From: Falciphora oryzae
Lineage: Eukaryota; Ascomycota; Sordariomycetes; Magnaporthales; Magnaporthaceae
Direction: 5' to 3'
Assembly (NCBI GenBank): GCA_000733355.1
Contig: JNVV01000001.1
Coordinates: forward strand, 2,150,064-2,214,063
Length of the DNA: 64,000 nt
The notes under the pieces are model-generated. The model saw only the letters and a list, made by a program, of their open reading frames with translations, made no database searches and was not told where the DNA came from. Positions within the stretch are counted from its first letter, which is position 1; every line of letters starts with the position of its first letter. This document shows positions 24,036 through 36,990 of the stretch, one piece after another. Both the position numbers and the translations under genes were made by a program.

Positions 24036-27000
24036 CTTGTCTGGGAGGGCTGGGAAAGATGAGGGTGAAGGAAGGGGACGGGTTCCAATGGTTCCCCTTG
24101 GGGAGAGCAGGCGCTTTAAGAAGGGATATGGGTGCAGGGGCAGAGAGGCCGGCGGCAAGGTAGAAACGGTGTACGTGCGCGTGCGCGTGCCCGGTGCGGT
24201 GCGGTGCGGTGCGGCGCAGCGTGCAGGGCGGCAAGGTGTTTGGGTTCTTTTTTTTTTTTTTTCTCTGTCTCCTTGTTTTGTTTTGTTTTTTTAGTTTGAT
24301 GTGCGTGCGCAGTAGTAGGCGGTCGCTGGTGATCAACCGGCCGCTAAGACTCTTCGACCGGGGAGGCTAGAAGGTTTATAGCGCGGTCAGAGGACCAGGC
24401 GGAGGCGGGCTAAATCGACAGGGCGGAAAAAGCCGTGATAGGAGGATGGGAGTAGGCTTGAGGGAAGGGCTCGGTCCATGCGTCCGGGATAATCTGCAGG
24501 CTGCTGACCAGGATGGCTTGATCGGGGGATCGACTGTTTGTTCTGAGGCAGCAAGGAAGGGCGTGGTGCGCCCTTTTTATATCCCACGAGGAGGGCGAGG
24601 CCCAGAAGAAGCCACACGGAGGTCGGAACCCAATGGGAACCGGGCCTGAGGCAGGGACTACTGCTCGGGCTGCTCCCGAGCGAAGGTCCAAACGATGTGG
24701 CAGCCAGAGATTGACCAGCCGGGGTGCGTCAGTAACTGCCCAAGGGAGACAAGACGGACGGGCGCCGGGAGGAGGCTCGTTCTCTTGGTTCAACGCTGGA
24801 CCCGGCTGTGGCTCGGAGCAGGAAGCTGGGTGGCTGGCTGCGTCTCTCGCGGACGGCCGGGCTGAGGAAGGCAGTTGGGAGAGGCACGGGAGAATGCAGC
24901 AACTGCAGACTGTGAGAGGATAGTCTGGTATTTCAGACGGCCGATACCAACAAAGAAGGCGGACGGGGAGTACTTGGTATCTCGAAAGGTTCGGCCAGAA
25001 CAGGATGCGAAAGTAGGGCGGCAGAGGTATGTGCTAGGTACTTTCTGCTCCATCGTTTTATTCGTTGTTTGTTCCGCCCTCTCGCCTCTTTTTTCTCCTC
25101 TTTGCGTTAAGACGTGTGCGTATCTCTCACTTTTCTTGCTTTTTCTTCTCCCCTTGTCGCTCCTTTTTTTTACGCACACCCCTTCCTCTTTTCTGACAAT
25201 AACGTGTCTGTCTATCTTGCTTTTTCTGTCCCGCTTGTTCGTCTCCGCTGCGCGGTGATACGCCCCTACATCTGCGTCTGGCTCACTCCCCTACATCACC
25301 CCATGACCTCGGCCGGGCGGACCCTTGCGCTCAGTGCCTATCCCCGTCTCCTCCCCAGCCCGATCAGGCAATTGCAGCACTTTGGCGTATGTTTGGGACT
25401 GAACTCGTGTGGGCCAGGGTTGGGGAAGAGGGAGGCGTGCGCACCGAGGGTCTGCCCGGTTCCTAGTGCGCATACCGACCTCCTAGTGCCGACCTTGCCT
25501 TGTCCTGGGCAGCTCCCCTTGTCGCTTGGCGATGGCCTGCAGCAAGAAGCCTAGGCGTCTTACACCACAACCGGAAAAGGTCTGCGAGAGGAGCAGAGAA
25601 AAAGCAACGAGATAAAAGAAAATCAAAACACATAAAATTAACAAAAGCCGCGAGCGTGCGAATAAGATCAAGAGAAACACAAAAAAACAATCATTCGTCC
25701 CACTCCCTGTTCCCGACCGGTCAATCAATCGCATCTTGAACCGCCTTCACCCGCCTGATGGACGGCCAAGGTTTTATTTTGTCTCCCCCTCCATTTGTAA
25801 CCCCAACCGTGGGCGTTCCATTCCTTCCATGTCTTGCACATCTATTGCTGCTAGGTCAATGGAGTACCCAAAAACAACTTTGGTAGTATGGCCAACATCT
25901 GCAGGATGTCGGGTCGAGGCTCGGACGCAGCTATTCCCAATGTTTTTTTTTTCTCTTTCTTTTTCATCACATCTTTGAGTCCCGTCTGGTCTCGGATGAA
26001 GTCACGGCAGCAAGCCGGGCCCCGCCTCAAGCCCAGAACAGCCCGCGCATAGCTCAGCCTGGCAAGAGGGTGCCTTGCATTTCTGGGTATGGATCAGCCA
26101 ATGACAGCACGGATGCGTGCAGCTCTGGGTCCCCCGGTGGATAGATGGGCCGTTGATGCAGTCCAGCCAGCACGTACTACCCAACGCGGTTAGAGCATCT
26201 ACGTAGGCGACGAAGTCCCTCCCCCGCCCACCACCTCACCACCCAAGCCTTACAGCGCCAGCAGAAGCAAGCAAAATCCATGCCCGGATCCCCCGGCGCC
26301 CTGCCATACCTGCGAAGGGAAAACAGGGCGCTGTTATCTGTGCTGTATGCTGTATGTGTGTAGATGCATCATGTATAATGTATGTATACCTACCCAGACC
26401 TGTACACGTCGCCCGCTGCAGGGTGCGGGTGAGAGACACACACAGAGTTGAGCTGTTGTCTGTCGAGTCTGCGTGGTGTGGCACTTGGCTGTCACGGATC
26501 CGACTTCATCGATGAGGCCCAGCGCGTGCCCTCTGTACCTACGCAATCCGGGCAGGGGGAGACATCCACGGCACGATCGACGACCTGGGTGGGTGGGAAA
26601 AAAAAGTGATCAATGCGACAGTGCCCAAGCACCCAGGGTTTCCCGAGCCGAGAGCACACCAAGCATCACCACAGCGCGCTGCGTTGCATGCGCAGTGTGC
26701 CCTGTAGGCACGTCGTGTCGTATGTAGCAGTAGGGGAAGAACATGGGTTTGTTGTGCGAGTGTGTGCTGCGTGCTGCTTCCCCGAAAACATGATGCTGGT
26801 CGACCGATCAAGGACCCCTTGGGCCCTATCTCCTGGGAATGATATGTGACAGGTGGGGATAAGGCCGGCACTGAGCCCAGGACAAAGTGCACATTGCTCG
26901 TAGCGAGGCCACTGAGGCCTTGCTCACTCGGCTCGGTAGGTATGCGGCAAACGAAACGGCCCCCAACTGGCCAGCCAGCCCTTTGGGACCCAACGGCGCG

Positions 27001-30000
27001 GCACACCCTGCGGAGTATTTTTCCGCTGGCACGCAGGCGCATTACACCGTCCACGTCAAAGACCGATACATAGTACGTACGTGCATCCGTACCCGAAATC
27101 CTTGGACCGTTGTGATCTTAATTCTGCTCTTTTCTTTCTTTTTTTTTTTTTTTGTTTGCTGTTTTGTTGGCGTCCGATGCCGTCGGTCCCGGCCTCCCCT
27201 CGATCGACCGTATTCGTGCCCAGGGCCACTCATCGTGCTCGAAGCGCACTGATCGGTCCCAGCTCCAAAAATTCCAAGGGCAAAGTACCTCGCGGACCAG
27301 ACAAGACGCCGTCGACTGGGCCTTCTTGCAGGCCCTGTCCGCGCACACCAGTGGCTTGCTTCTCGACGGCTGTCCAGCGTTTCAGACGCCCAATTAGGAT
27401 AACGCCCCCAGCCCACTTACACACGCCCGGCCCTTTGGACCTTTCCCAGCCGCGACAAGCGAGACACGCCTAACCTTCTCGCCCGAACCTTGTCCCTTGG
27501 TTCCTGAGTTCAATTGCGAAGACGAAAAAAAAAGGACAAACCGATACCGCGTAGAGAGAGCCGACCAGGGTCCGATGTCCGGCCGCAGATTGCCTGCTGG
27601 CCGGGCTGTTCCCGCCTTCATCCCGGGTTAGTATCGAATGTTTGCTTTTTTCTTCAACTTTGCTTTTTCGATTTCTTCTTTTTTTGTCCTCCCTTCTTGT
27701 GCTCCATCGTGACCCCGAGATATTTTGAGGCTGCGGAATTTTCCCGGGCGCACAGTTTCTAGTATGCTTAATCTTAAAAGTGACCCTACGGAGCACGGAG
27801 AGGGATGTGAAATGCTCTGAGTGCTTTTTTTTTTTTTTTTTTGAGCTGTTGTCTTCAAAGAGGCATTCGTGCAACACCCAACAACCGTGCTGGGCACCCG
27901 CTGCCAGAAAAATCTCTCTCGACAGAGATAAAGGAGGCAAGAGAAAGATTTCGAAGGTTTGTGCACCCTTGCACACCGCTCGGCTGCAGATGGCGACGGG
28001 ACCGGCGGCGCCTTGACAAAAACACCGTCTCCCTTGTTCCCAGTCAGCCATTTCCCTTTCATCTCCCAACCGCCGAGTAGCTCCGAAGCCGGTGTCCGCA
28101 TGAGCCGTTTTCCTTTTTCATTCTTCCTTTTCTGCTTGCACGTTTCGGTCCGCGATGCGCTACACAATGCGACCACGATAGCTTGCCATGTCCTGACCGA
28201 GGTGCCTCCAGTGTGTCTGCCGGTTCCGTCTTTGCCAGGGGACGGCAGTGAGGTGAGGGTACTCTCTGGGTCACGGGAAGCGACAGGGATCCGCGGTGGC
28301 TTCTTCTTGCTTCTTCTTTTTCTTCCATGCCGGGAACCGAGCACCAGACACACACACACGCATCTTGGTAGAACACATGGGCGCAACGTCACCCTCCGCT
28401 TGCCACAGCTGCGTCGTGATCAGCGACCTGGATTAATCTGCCCTAGCGGGAGAGACGAGGGGGAAAGAAAACAGCCGAGCCCCGGGCGGCACAAGCTGAG
28501 GAGGACAAGGTGTGGACAGGGACGGCGGAGACCCGCTAGAAAACAGGCGCTAAGGACATGCCTGGGATGCGCCAGGCCGATAGGCTCGAAATCTCTCGGC
28601 AGAAATTCTCCGTTGCCTTCTGGACGAGGGAGCGTGGCAAAGGAGGGTTGGAATCCGCTCCCGCGCGGCATTCCGCCATCTCACAGAAGGGGATAGCAAA
28701 CCCCCACCCTCCTCGGAGCACGCTCCAGCATCGCTAAGGTTGGAAGCTGATTTGCTCGACGGGTCGGGGCGATGGGCTGATCGGCAAGTGCTGGGTTGGT
28801 CGCCTGACAGATATCACTTTCGATGGTCGCGGTTACATGCAAAGGCCCCAGGAGGCCCAAGACCAGGCTAAGGACGCGGGATCGAGGGAGAAGCTGTTCC
28901 AGTCATGGACTTCTTTCGTCCCGTGATGCGGTTTGTCGATATTATGGATCCTGGTAGGCGGCAAACCAACAGCCAAACCCCTGCAGCTGTGCTGCGAAGA
29001 GCCTCACCCAGCCAGCCATCTCTTCCCTCTTCTCCCTTACCTGGCCGACGACCGGGGAGCTGGCTTTGCGTTGGGCCGAAGCGCGCTCGAACCAACCGTT
29101 CTGTCAGGAGGTCATGTGGATGGGTGTTCTCCCACGTCCCTAGAAAATAATAATAATGATAATAATAATAAAAATAAACAGATGTGCTCGGCCCAACCAG
29201 CTACGCCTCCTTGCCGTGGGGTGGGTATCTCCTCAGCACGCCATGTGCACCCCCTGCACCCCCCTGGCTGGCACAAAAAAGAGGAGCGGGATCCCGGTGG
29301 GACAGGGACGGGGAAGGATGCCAAGTGCGACGCAAGCGCGGCCTTGATTCGTCCCGGGAGGCTGCCTACGGGTGACCAGGTGGGCAGGAGACGTACGGAG
29401 CAAGTCGACGGGGAGAAAATTGTAGTTGTATGTATTCCCAGATGTTCTGTGGTACAAGCTAAATGTCCGACGTCGTGTCTCCTTGGAACATATTAGAGGA
29501 CGTTTTCTACTGCGGTGTTCCATCGTAACGGGACCTCGGGGGAGGAGAAGCTTCGTTATTTTTGGTGATACCTCGCAACCAGGTCGCTTCGCTGGGCCAA
29601 GGCCGCCTGGCTCTTGGACACGTCCACGCCGCCGCCCGGTTTCTTCTCTCCCAATCCCCCCTCAGCTCTGGCCGGCCGCGCTACCGCGAAGGCAGCGGAG
29701 GGCTCGCATCCATGGACGAATTAGTGCTAGTGTCAGTATCAAAAGCGCCATCGAGCAGATAGCATACATTACTCCCTGCGCATTGTCACGGCAATCAGAA
29801 ATCACGCGACCGCCAGGTCACAGCCGGGGAGTGATGCCTTGGCGGTAAGGCTTGCCACGAACCAGGAAGGGGCCTGTGAGGCTTGGCCCAGACTTGTCAT
29901 TTGAGGACCACGAGGGGATCTTCTGACGGAGACCGGTGTGATTCCGACATTTTTTCTTTACGCTTTTTCTCCGTAATCCTTGTTCTTGGGGTGTTTGGGT

Positions 30001-33000
30001 GTTTGATGAGTGACGTGCCTACACTGAGGTGTAGGAGAATTCGTGAATGCATCTCGATCATTCATGCCTTGGTGACACACACACACACACACAGACGTCT
30101 GTAGAGCAGAGAGGGCAGTTAGACACGCCACCCAGGAGTATTGGCCAACGTGGGGTGAGGCGCGCGGCATGGCTCCCGTGGTGTCGAAGCAGAGACAGCA
30201 GACGTGATACATCCCATACTGCCCACCCATACATGGCTGGTTCACCAGCCATTGGATCTCGGGTGGGCGGCTTGACTTCTCGTTTTTTCGTTGGGCATTG
30301 AAGGGCGTGCTTGTGTTTGTGTTTGTGCTTGTGCTTGTGTGATGCAATGGAGATAAACTAGAAGTTGCCGACAGAAGCAAGAGCAACAAACAATATGACG
30401 GATAGATAATGCTTTGGGCGGAGTCTCTCGAGGAGGACCCGCGGGGTGACTGAGACGTGAGTCGGAGGATTCCCCTTGTGCGTTGCGAGTTTGTTCACGT
30501 TCCACAAGGCGGGATTGAGAAGCAACTGAATGGTAGCAGAAGCGGACAATGACCGTGTCACCGGCTAACAACCAACGGTCGGCATCTAAGAAAACTGGAA
30601 GAGGCATTGGCGACGGCGGCAGGGTGGGGGTACCGGCAGCTGCTTGCTACACCGAGACAGAAACAAAGGCTCATACCTCTCTTGCCTCCTTTGAGTAATC
30701 TGCCAGCCTCTCCAACTCTCCCTTCACGTGGGCGCAGGGCTCTGGACACGGGACCAGGCGTCTAGCAAGCAGCACAGAAGCAGGTCGGGATGCAAGAAAA
30801 GAAAGCCGGTGGAGTGACAGTGGCAGAGCAGGTAGCCGTCTATGTCGCCGAGAGAAGCCGAGAGTGAGAGAAAGAAGAAAGAAGAGCCTCCTGTCCACAA
30901 GTCATGCAGGTATGCGTGAGAAAAGGATAGGTGCCGACATATTCCTTCCCAACGGCAAGGCACGTCGGCCCAAAGGGCGCCACCATGATGACAAGCTTGG
31001 CAGGAATGGATTCCTCAGAGGGATTGACAATATGGGATTATGACATGGCCGACGCTTGCCAGCACATCAAGGGATGAGGTGTGTGCTGCGTAAGAGGGAT
31101 GAAGAGGTGAAGAGCGTGGGTTGCTGTGCCCAGTGTTGTTGGCATGCCCACAGTCTAACCAGAACAGGTGATTATGTCCACGTCAATCTCCCCGCGGGGG
31201 ACAGACATGCGTTTGCTACCTTGGTTGACCGTCTGCCCTATGTGTGGGAGTGGTGGATGGGATGTGGGTGCAGAGGGGTGGGTGCAAGGCTTGCCATCTG
31301 TCGATGCCTGTTGATACCCAAGATTGGTGATGTCTCGAGCCCTTCGGAACTCGTCTGTCTTCCCCGATAGACTGGTATGCAGGAGGTGGTGTGAGGAGGT
31401 AAGCAGGGTGGGACGTCACTGGCAGGATCCGGCTCAGAGGCCCGTTGTTCGGGGTGGGATTGGTGGCAGGCAGGCAGGCACCTGCAGGCCGGTCGGTACC
31501 GTCCATTGGACCCGGGGCTCTGTTCCGTCGACGGCCGAGCCTTGAGCACTTGCATCGCGCCCGAGTTTCCAAACGGGGAAGTTGGGCTCTCCGTGACAAA
31601 GTCGAGGGCCGAAAAATCCCTCGGCGTTTGTATGTAGTAGCGGCCGCCTCATGTAGGTACCGCCTGGCGCCCTGGGTATGTAAGTAGCCCGTCGCCACGA
31701 GGGTAGACGTCGAACACACCGCAACGCTACCTCGACTTCTCTGCTAGCGCACGGGGTGGGTATTGGATGGAGGTTAGTCATAGCTGGTAGTGCAATTGCG
31801 GCAGCTACCCGTCTTGCCGTTAGTGGCCCATGTCTCTCGTGCTTGAGATAGGGTCAGATCGTCCATGTCGGTGCCTAGGTAGTCTCGTGGACGACGACCG
31901 GCCGCGCAAGTTGGCGGAACCCAGCCTGGATCGATGGGCCGGCCTCCTGGACAAACTGGAGTGCTGGGTGCTGGAGTCTGGGGAGCCGGAGGACAAGTGG
32001 GCCAGACCCACAAAGCCGCCCCACTGTGTCCAAGAGCCGAACAAGCCGAGGTCCACGAGGAAGCAGACGCGTGCTCAGCCCCATCACGAGCTCACACGGG
32101 CTTCATTCATTGTGCTGACATCTGTCCATTGACGACCGTCCTCAACCTCTAACAAATCGATAACACAAGATTAGCGAGAACAGTAACGAAACCTACGGCA
32201 ACGACGGCTGCGACAGCTACGGCGACCGCTTGCGACACGTACGAGGCTGCCTTCCTCGCTGGGCTAGTACACAGACAGCCGGCTCGCACAGGACGGGAAG
32301 CCAGGCCGGTTATCTCGACTGACGGCAAACACAATACTCGACCATTGGGCCCCTCTGTCCCGACGCCGGCCTTCCTCGCTTCGCTCCCGTCTCACAGTCC
32401 ACCTGTGGAAATATCTCAGTCCACCCGTTGAGCCAAGCCAAGATGCCGTTCGATACCGAGCTTACGAGGCGGCTCGGGATAAAGAGTGAGAGCCCTGGAG
32501 TCCCGACGATGCCGGTGTCGATGCGTAGCCCAATCGCTGGCTCTATTCTGACGGCTATTTTGTAAAAACTAGTCCCGGTCGTACAGGGTGGCATGATGCA
32601 TGTTGGTAGGACCGCCCTTTTTCCTTGCTCTCTTTTTTCTTTTTTTTTCTCGTTATTTTCTTCTCTCAACGAGTATTCCGGCCGCCGATCCGTCCTCCTC
32701 CTGCATGTCTGCCCTATGCCCAGACTCACCCCTCGTGCCTCGTGCTTCTCTGCCAAGCTTTGTCCTCGTCGGTGACACTATCACTTTTCTCTTCTCCCGC
32801 TGTCTCCTATCAGGAGATGGTCCGAGCAAGGCAAGGGTTGCGCGAGGTAATGCGGGACGATGAGCATACGCACACGCACATGCATGTCAACCCTTTTGGA
32901 ATGGCGCCGAGGGGTGTCCAGGTACTTGCTTAGACGTCAATTGGCTGTCGGACTGGCGGCTGGCTACCTACTTATGCGCGGCATTCATACCTTATGAGCG

Positions 33001-33082
33001 GCAAGCCGCCGGCCATGCCACTCTCACCGCTCGGGCTCAGGAGTGGACGCGCCTCTCGCCAAAGAAAATGCGGCTAACCTAG
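24036..33082. other. Nine-kilobase gene-poor region
   Basis: I found no coding region I can defend between the dsRBD gene and the nitronate monooxygenase. The DNA carries long T runs (about 24249-24263, 27132-27155 and 27826-27842), GGTGC/GCGTGC repeats near 24175-24215, an AAT microsatellite at 29147-29172 and a CA repeat near 30076-30093. Frames are short and mutually overlapping on both strands. Part of it near 24.1-25.2 kb is probably the dsRBD gene's promoter and leader. Unrecognised small multi-exon genes or long non-coding RNAs remain possible. Confidence 0.45.
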
Positions 33083-34570
33083 TGGGCGACCACCTCCGTC
33101 GCGCTCGGCGCCGCTTCAGGTTACGCCTCGCTCGCATCTGCCGTGTCCAACGCCGGCGGTCTGGGCATCATCACGGCGCTCATTTTCCCGACGCCCGAGG
33201 AGCTGCGGCAGGAGATTCGCAAGTGCAGGACCCTAACGCAGAACCCCTTCGGCGTCAACTTGACGCTGCTGCCGTCCATGGTGCCCCCTGACTACCCGGC
33301 CTACGTCCGCGTCGTTGTCAAGGAGGGCATCAAGATCGTCGAGACTGCCGGCAACAGCCCGGGCCCCGTCATTGCTGCGCTGAAAAAGGCCGGTATAATT
33401 GTGCTACACAAGTGCACTACCATCCGACATGCCGAGAGCGCCATCAAAATGGGTGTCGACTTTCTGTCCATTGACGGCTTTGAGTGTGCCGGGTAAGTCG
33501 AATTGATGTCACCTTTCCGTCACCTTTCTGCTTTCCCCTTTTCTTTCTATGCCGCTCCTGCCGCTCCTGTCTTGTCTCTCCTCGCCTTCCTCTCCTTCCC
33601 ATGTCAGACGGGCGTTTGCATGATTCCGACACTACGTGTCGCAACGAGACACAAACGCTCAAGAACGACCCAGATGCACGGCATATGGTCCTGCAGAATC
33701 TTGCCGCCACCGCTAGACCGCTGCCCAACGGACTTACTGCCTCTCTATCTGGGAGTCAAGCATCCCTTCCGTCTCTTCACCTCTCCCTCTACTGGCCTGT
33801 TCTTGCGCAGTCTCCGCTGCGCTACTGCTGGAAGCCGCCTCCTATCCTTGATTTCTTCCTTGCCACCCGCTTTCGCGCCGGTTGTCCTTCACTGTCAAAC
33901 CAACCAGTTTGGCAGTCTGGCCGTCATGATCTTCTTTCGTCTCCACCCTCAGCTGTCGTATTCTTCCCGGCTTGCCGTTTTCCTGCGCTTGTGCTAACCA
34001 TGCGGCGCAACCACCCGCCCAACTAGGCACGTGGGCGAGTCGGACATTACGAACTTCATCCTGTTGAGCCGGGCCCGACAGGCGCTAAAGGTTCCCTTCA
34101 TCGCATCGGGCGGCTTCGCCGACGGGCAAGGCCTGGCCGCGGCGCTCTGTCTGGGAGCTTGTGGAGTCAACATGGGCACCCGCTTCATGTGCACCGTCGA
34201 GGCCCCAATCCACGAAAACATCAAGCAGGAGATCGTACGGGCCAGCGAGACGGACACGGCCCTTCTCCTCCGCCGCTGGCGCAACACCACCCGCCTCTAC
34301 CGCAACAAGGTGACTGAGGAGGCTATCAAGGTCGAGCGCGAGAGCACGACGGGCGAGTTCTCCGAGATCGCACCCTTAGTTAGTGGGGCCCGGGGTAAAC
34401 AGGTCTTTATCAATGGGGACCCCGACTACGGCGTTTGGACGGCCGGCCAAGTAATCGGCCTGATCCACGATATCCCGACGTGTGCAGAGCTCGTTCCAAG
34501 GATCGAGCGCGAGGCCGAGCAGGCGCTTAGGGAGAAACTAGCGCTTCTCAAGCCGGAGAGCAAGTTGTAG
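33083..34570 (+). CDS. Nitronate monooxygenase (2-nitropropane dioxygenase family), 5' end uncertain
   Basis: Two exons are clear: about 33083-33492 and 34027-34570, joined by a 534-bp intron with a GTAAGT donor and CTAG acceptor. These FMN-dependent enzymes oxidise alkyl nitronates. Visible motifs are ASAVSNAGGLGIITAL, NPFGVNLTLLP, GIKIVETAGN, KAGIIVLHKCT, SIDGFECAGHVGES (the presumed catalytic His, split by the intron) and the phosphate-binding IASGGFADGQGLAAALCLG. The C-terminus (IHDIPTCAELV) is complete. The N-terminus is not: the expected first ~30 residues with the QGGM-type FMN contact are absent, and the frame is closed by TAG at 33080-33082. Either an upstream exon is missed (an acceptor CCTAG ends exactly there) or the gene is 5'-truncated. 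Confidence 0.8.
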
Positions 34571-35223
34571 AGCAAGCCATATCTTGTGGGCCTGTGATGA
34601 TGGAGAAGTACACACGAGATGTAGAATTCTGTGTCTGCCGAGGTCTAGACTCGCGTTGGATTTTAGATGTAACTATGACTGATTTTTGGGTATTCATTGG
34701 GCTTTTTGCTCTGCTATGACGCGATCAGGATTTCGTCATGATCTCACAATAGCATGTCGTTTGAACTTGCTCCGTGTATTTCTTCGTTCAATCCACTTGG
34801 GATTGCGTATACAGACGCGAAGAAAATGTTGGGCTTCGCGACCCTCTCCCTGCAAGGGGCCGCTCTCGCTGGATCATTTGGTGTCCGAGTTGAAGCTCTT
34901 GGCGGTGGTTGTGAGCTCTATCAGCCTCTATCAGCGCGACTCATGGCCTGCAGCCAGGACTGAATTGTGCCGTCTTTTTGCCAGGGGCACAGCCAAAGTG
35001 GTCAGTGCGCTTGCGCATTCACTGCAGAGCAGCACGTGGAGCCAGGGGGTGTGGGTCGTCTGCGTGCACGCGTCCAATAGCCTCGAATGACGACATCGTG
35101 CAATTGCTTGACAAGACAACCTCAACCTCAACTCGGTCAATGAAAGGAGTGCGTCGTGGGCAACGCAAGATGAAATAGCCTCCTTTCGAGTCAATTGCTA
35201 TCTTCATTATTTACCCGCCCGTC
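34571..35223 (+). other. Intergenic spacer
   Basis: About 650 bp lies between the nitronate monooxygenase stop and the start of the IMPACT-family gene. It holds the 3' untranslated region and the next promoter, and nothing coding is visible. Confidence 0.5.
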
Positions 35224-36990
35224 ATGGCTACCCATCAGGACGTGCAAGAGCTGCTGCGCCTGCTCGTCGGCGCCAGGAAATTGCCGATGCTCCAAGCAAT
35301 GTCTCATGTCAAAGCCTTGCAAACGATTGGGCTCAAGAGCATCCGGCAGGTCGCCGAGGCTGCGCTCACCGACGTAGAGCGAGCCGTCCCGGACGCCAAG
35401 GCCGCGCGGTCACTGCACAACGCATGCAAGGCTGCCGTCAAGCGTGGCGACGCTGGCGCCGGAGCGGACGCGGCGGGCGGTAAGCGCGCGGCTTCCGGGG
35501 CCGGCGGCGGCGGTGCGAACAAGCGCCCGCGCCCTGACGGCTCTAGCCCGGAAGAGCGCGGTCTCTTCGGCATGCCGGAGCAGATGACGCCGGACGAGCT
35601 CGAGAGGTCGCTGGCGCTGCCGGTGGACACGGACGAGGGGCGCATCGCGTCCACGGCGCTGGAGACCAACCGGGCGCCGCTGGTCCTCGCGTTCGCCGTC
35701 GAGCTGCTGCGCTACACGATGCCGGAGCAGCCGCCAAGCAGCCGTCTCAGCATGGCCCAGGCCGTGGTCGCGGCCAACTCGCGCTCCAAGGCCCACAGCC
35801 TCGGGATCGAGAATGCGACGCCGGCGGAGCGGGAGGGCTGGGGCGAGGGCCAGCCCAAGGTCCGCATTATGGGTCGCGAGATTCATGTTTTGAAACGCGG
35901 CGGCTATACGTGGAATGGGGAGGAAAGCATCGCCGATTCGGCTGCCGGAGCTGAGGGCGGCGACGGCGCTCCAGACGACAACAATCCGGTCAAATCTGAA
36001 CCACAGGCATCACAGCCGATCAAGCTTGAGAGCCAGAGCCAGACACAGCAGCTTGGCACAATTCCAGCGGCCTCCCAGCCACGACAGCTTCTTACCTGGT
36101 CTACGAGCCAGTCCATCTCACTCAAAGAGTCAACTTTCGTTGCGCGTGCCACGCAAATGACGGATCCGGCAGAGCGAAAGAAACTCATATCGTCCCTGAT
36201 GGCCAAATACCCTCATCTCAAAACTGCGACACACAACGCCTGGGCCTACCGGGTGAGGCCTCCAGGCTCCGACAGGATTGTAGAGGAGAAGTTTGATGAC
36301 GGCGAGACTGGCTGCGGCGCTTTAATTCTACAGATGCTGCGGGACGCGGGCGTTGTCGGCACCCTGGTTGTACTAACCAGGTGGTTCGGTGGGAAGTTTC
36401 TCGGCCCGGACCGGTTCAGGCTCATGCGAAACTGCGTCAGGGGCGCGCTTTCGGAACGCATGAGGCTGACGGGCTCCGACGCAGGCTTGGGTGGTGAGGC
36501 TGTCTGGGGCCTAGACGTTGAGGCTATGAGGTCCAAATCAACAGCTAGAGGCTATGGGACTGCTGCGAGACAGCACGAGACCACTGTGGTGGGCATGCAG
36601 ATCCACCGACCCGAGTCTGCGAAGAACTATCTGCTGCGGAGCTTTGCCACGGCGTCGCCGCCGGCGGTGGCTTCCGGCGTGGACGTCAAGGAGGAGAACA
36701 CAACCGAGGGTGGGGCTGGGACTAGCAATGGCAAAAAGGCGGCAGCAGTAAGGAAGAAGACGCAAAAGGAAATTAACCTCGAGAAGGAGGAGAATCTGGG
36801 ACTCCTCCTCGGGGCCTTGAGGCTCCTCTACGACAGCTGGGCCGACCACCTCACCGCTGTGGACCTGGACCAACGAGCATGGGGCTGGTATTCTTCCGTA
36901 CGCCCAAGTGTTGACTCGGGTCCTTCGGGCTGGGGAGCCAAGGGGACGCTAGAGCTGCAGAAAATACTCGACCTGCGGCGAAAGGCTTGA
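35224..36990 (+). CDS. IMPACT/UPF0029 (YigZ-type) family protein with N-terminal helix-hairpin-helix-like region
   Basis: A single uninterrupted exon of 588 residues. The N-terminal ~70 residues (LLRLLVGARKLPMLQAM, then IGLKSIRQVAEAALTDVERAV) resemble a helix-hairpin-helix domain. A Gly/Ala-rich, basic linker follows. The UPF0029/Impact N-terminal domain spans about residues 290-420: FVARATQMTDPAERKKLI, HNAWAYRV, FDDGETGCGALILQMLRDAG and VVLTRWFGGKFLGPDRF, matching the family's DDGE and R-(Y/W)-FGG-LG signatures. There is no RWD domain, so it is not YIH1 itself. C-terminal residues 480-588 are charged and helical. Related proteins modulate Gcn2-dependent translation control, but that role is only an inference here. 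The start has a good context (GTCATGGCT). Confidence 0.88.
   Translation: MATHQDVQELLRLLVGARKLPMLQAMSHVKALQTIGLKSIRQVAEAALTDVERAVPDAKAARSLHNACKAAVKRGDAGAGADAAGGKRAASGAGGGGANKRPRPDGSSPEERGLFGMPEQMTPDELERSLALPVDTDEGRIASTALETNRAPLVLAFAVELLRYTMPEQPPSSRLSMAQAVVAANSRSKAHSLGIENATPAEREGWGEGQPKVRIMGREIHVLKRGGYTWNGEESIADSAAGAEGGDGAPDDNNPVKSEPQASQPIKLESQSQTQQLGTIPAASQPRQLLTWSTSQSISLKESTFVARATQMTDPAERKKLISSLMAKYPHLKTATHNAWAYRVRPPGSDRIVEEKFDDGETGCGALILQMLRDAGVVGTLVVLTRWFGGKFLGPDRFRLMRNCVRGALSERMRLTGSDAGLGGEAVWGLDVEAMRSKSTARGYGTAARQHETTVVGMQIHRPESAKNYLLRSFATASPPAVASGVDVKEENTTEGGAGTSNGKKAAAVRKKTQKEINLEKEENLGLLLGALRLLYDSWADHLTAVDLDQRAWGWYSSVRPSVDSGPSGWGAKGTLELQKILDLRRKA

Noticed and set aside
20826..33082. 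Numerous 60-250 codon frames on both strands
   Set aside because: They overlap each other in several frames, lack splice-consistent extensions, and are biased to Pro, Ser, Arg and Leu as expected of random GC- or CT-rich DNA; only the dsRBD exons survived inspection.
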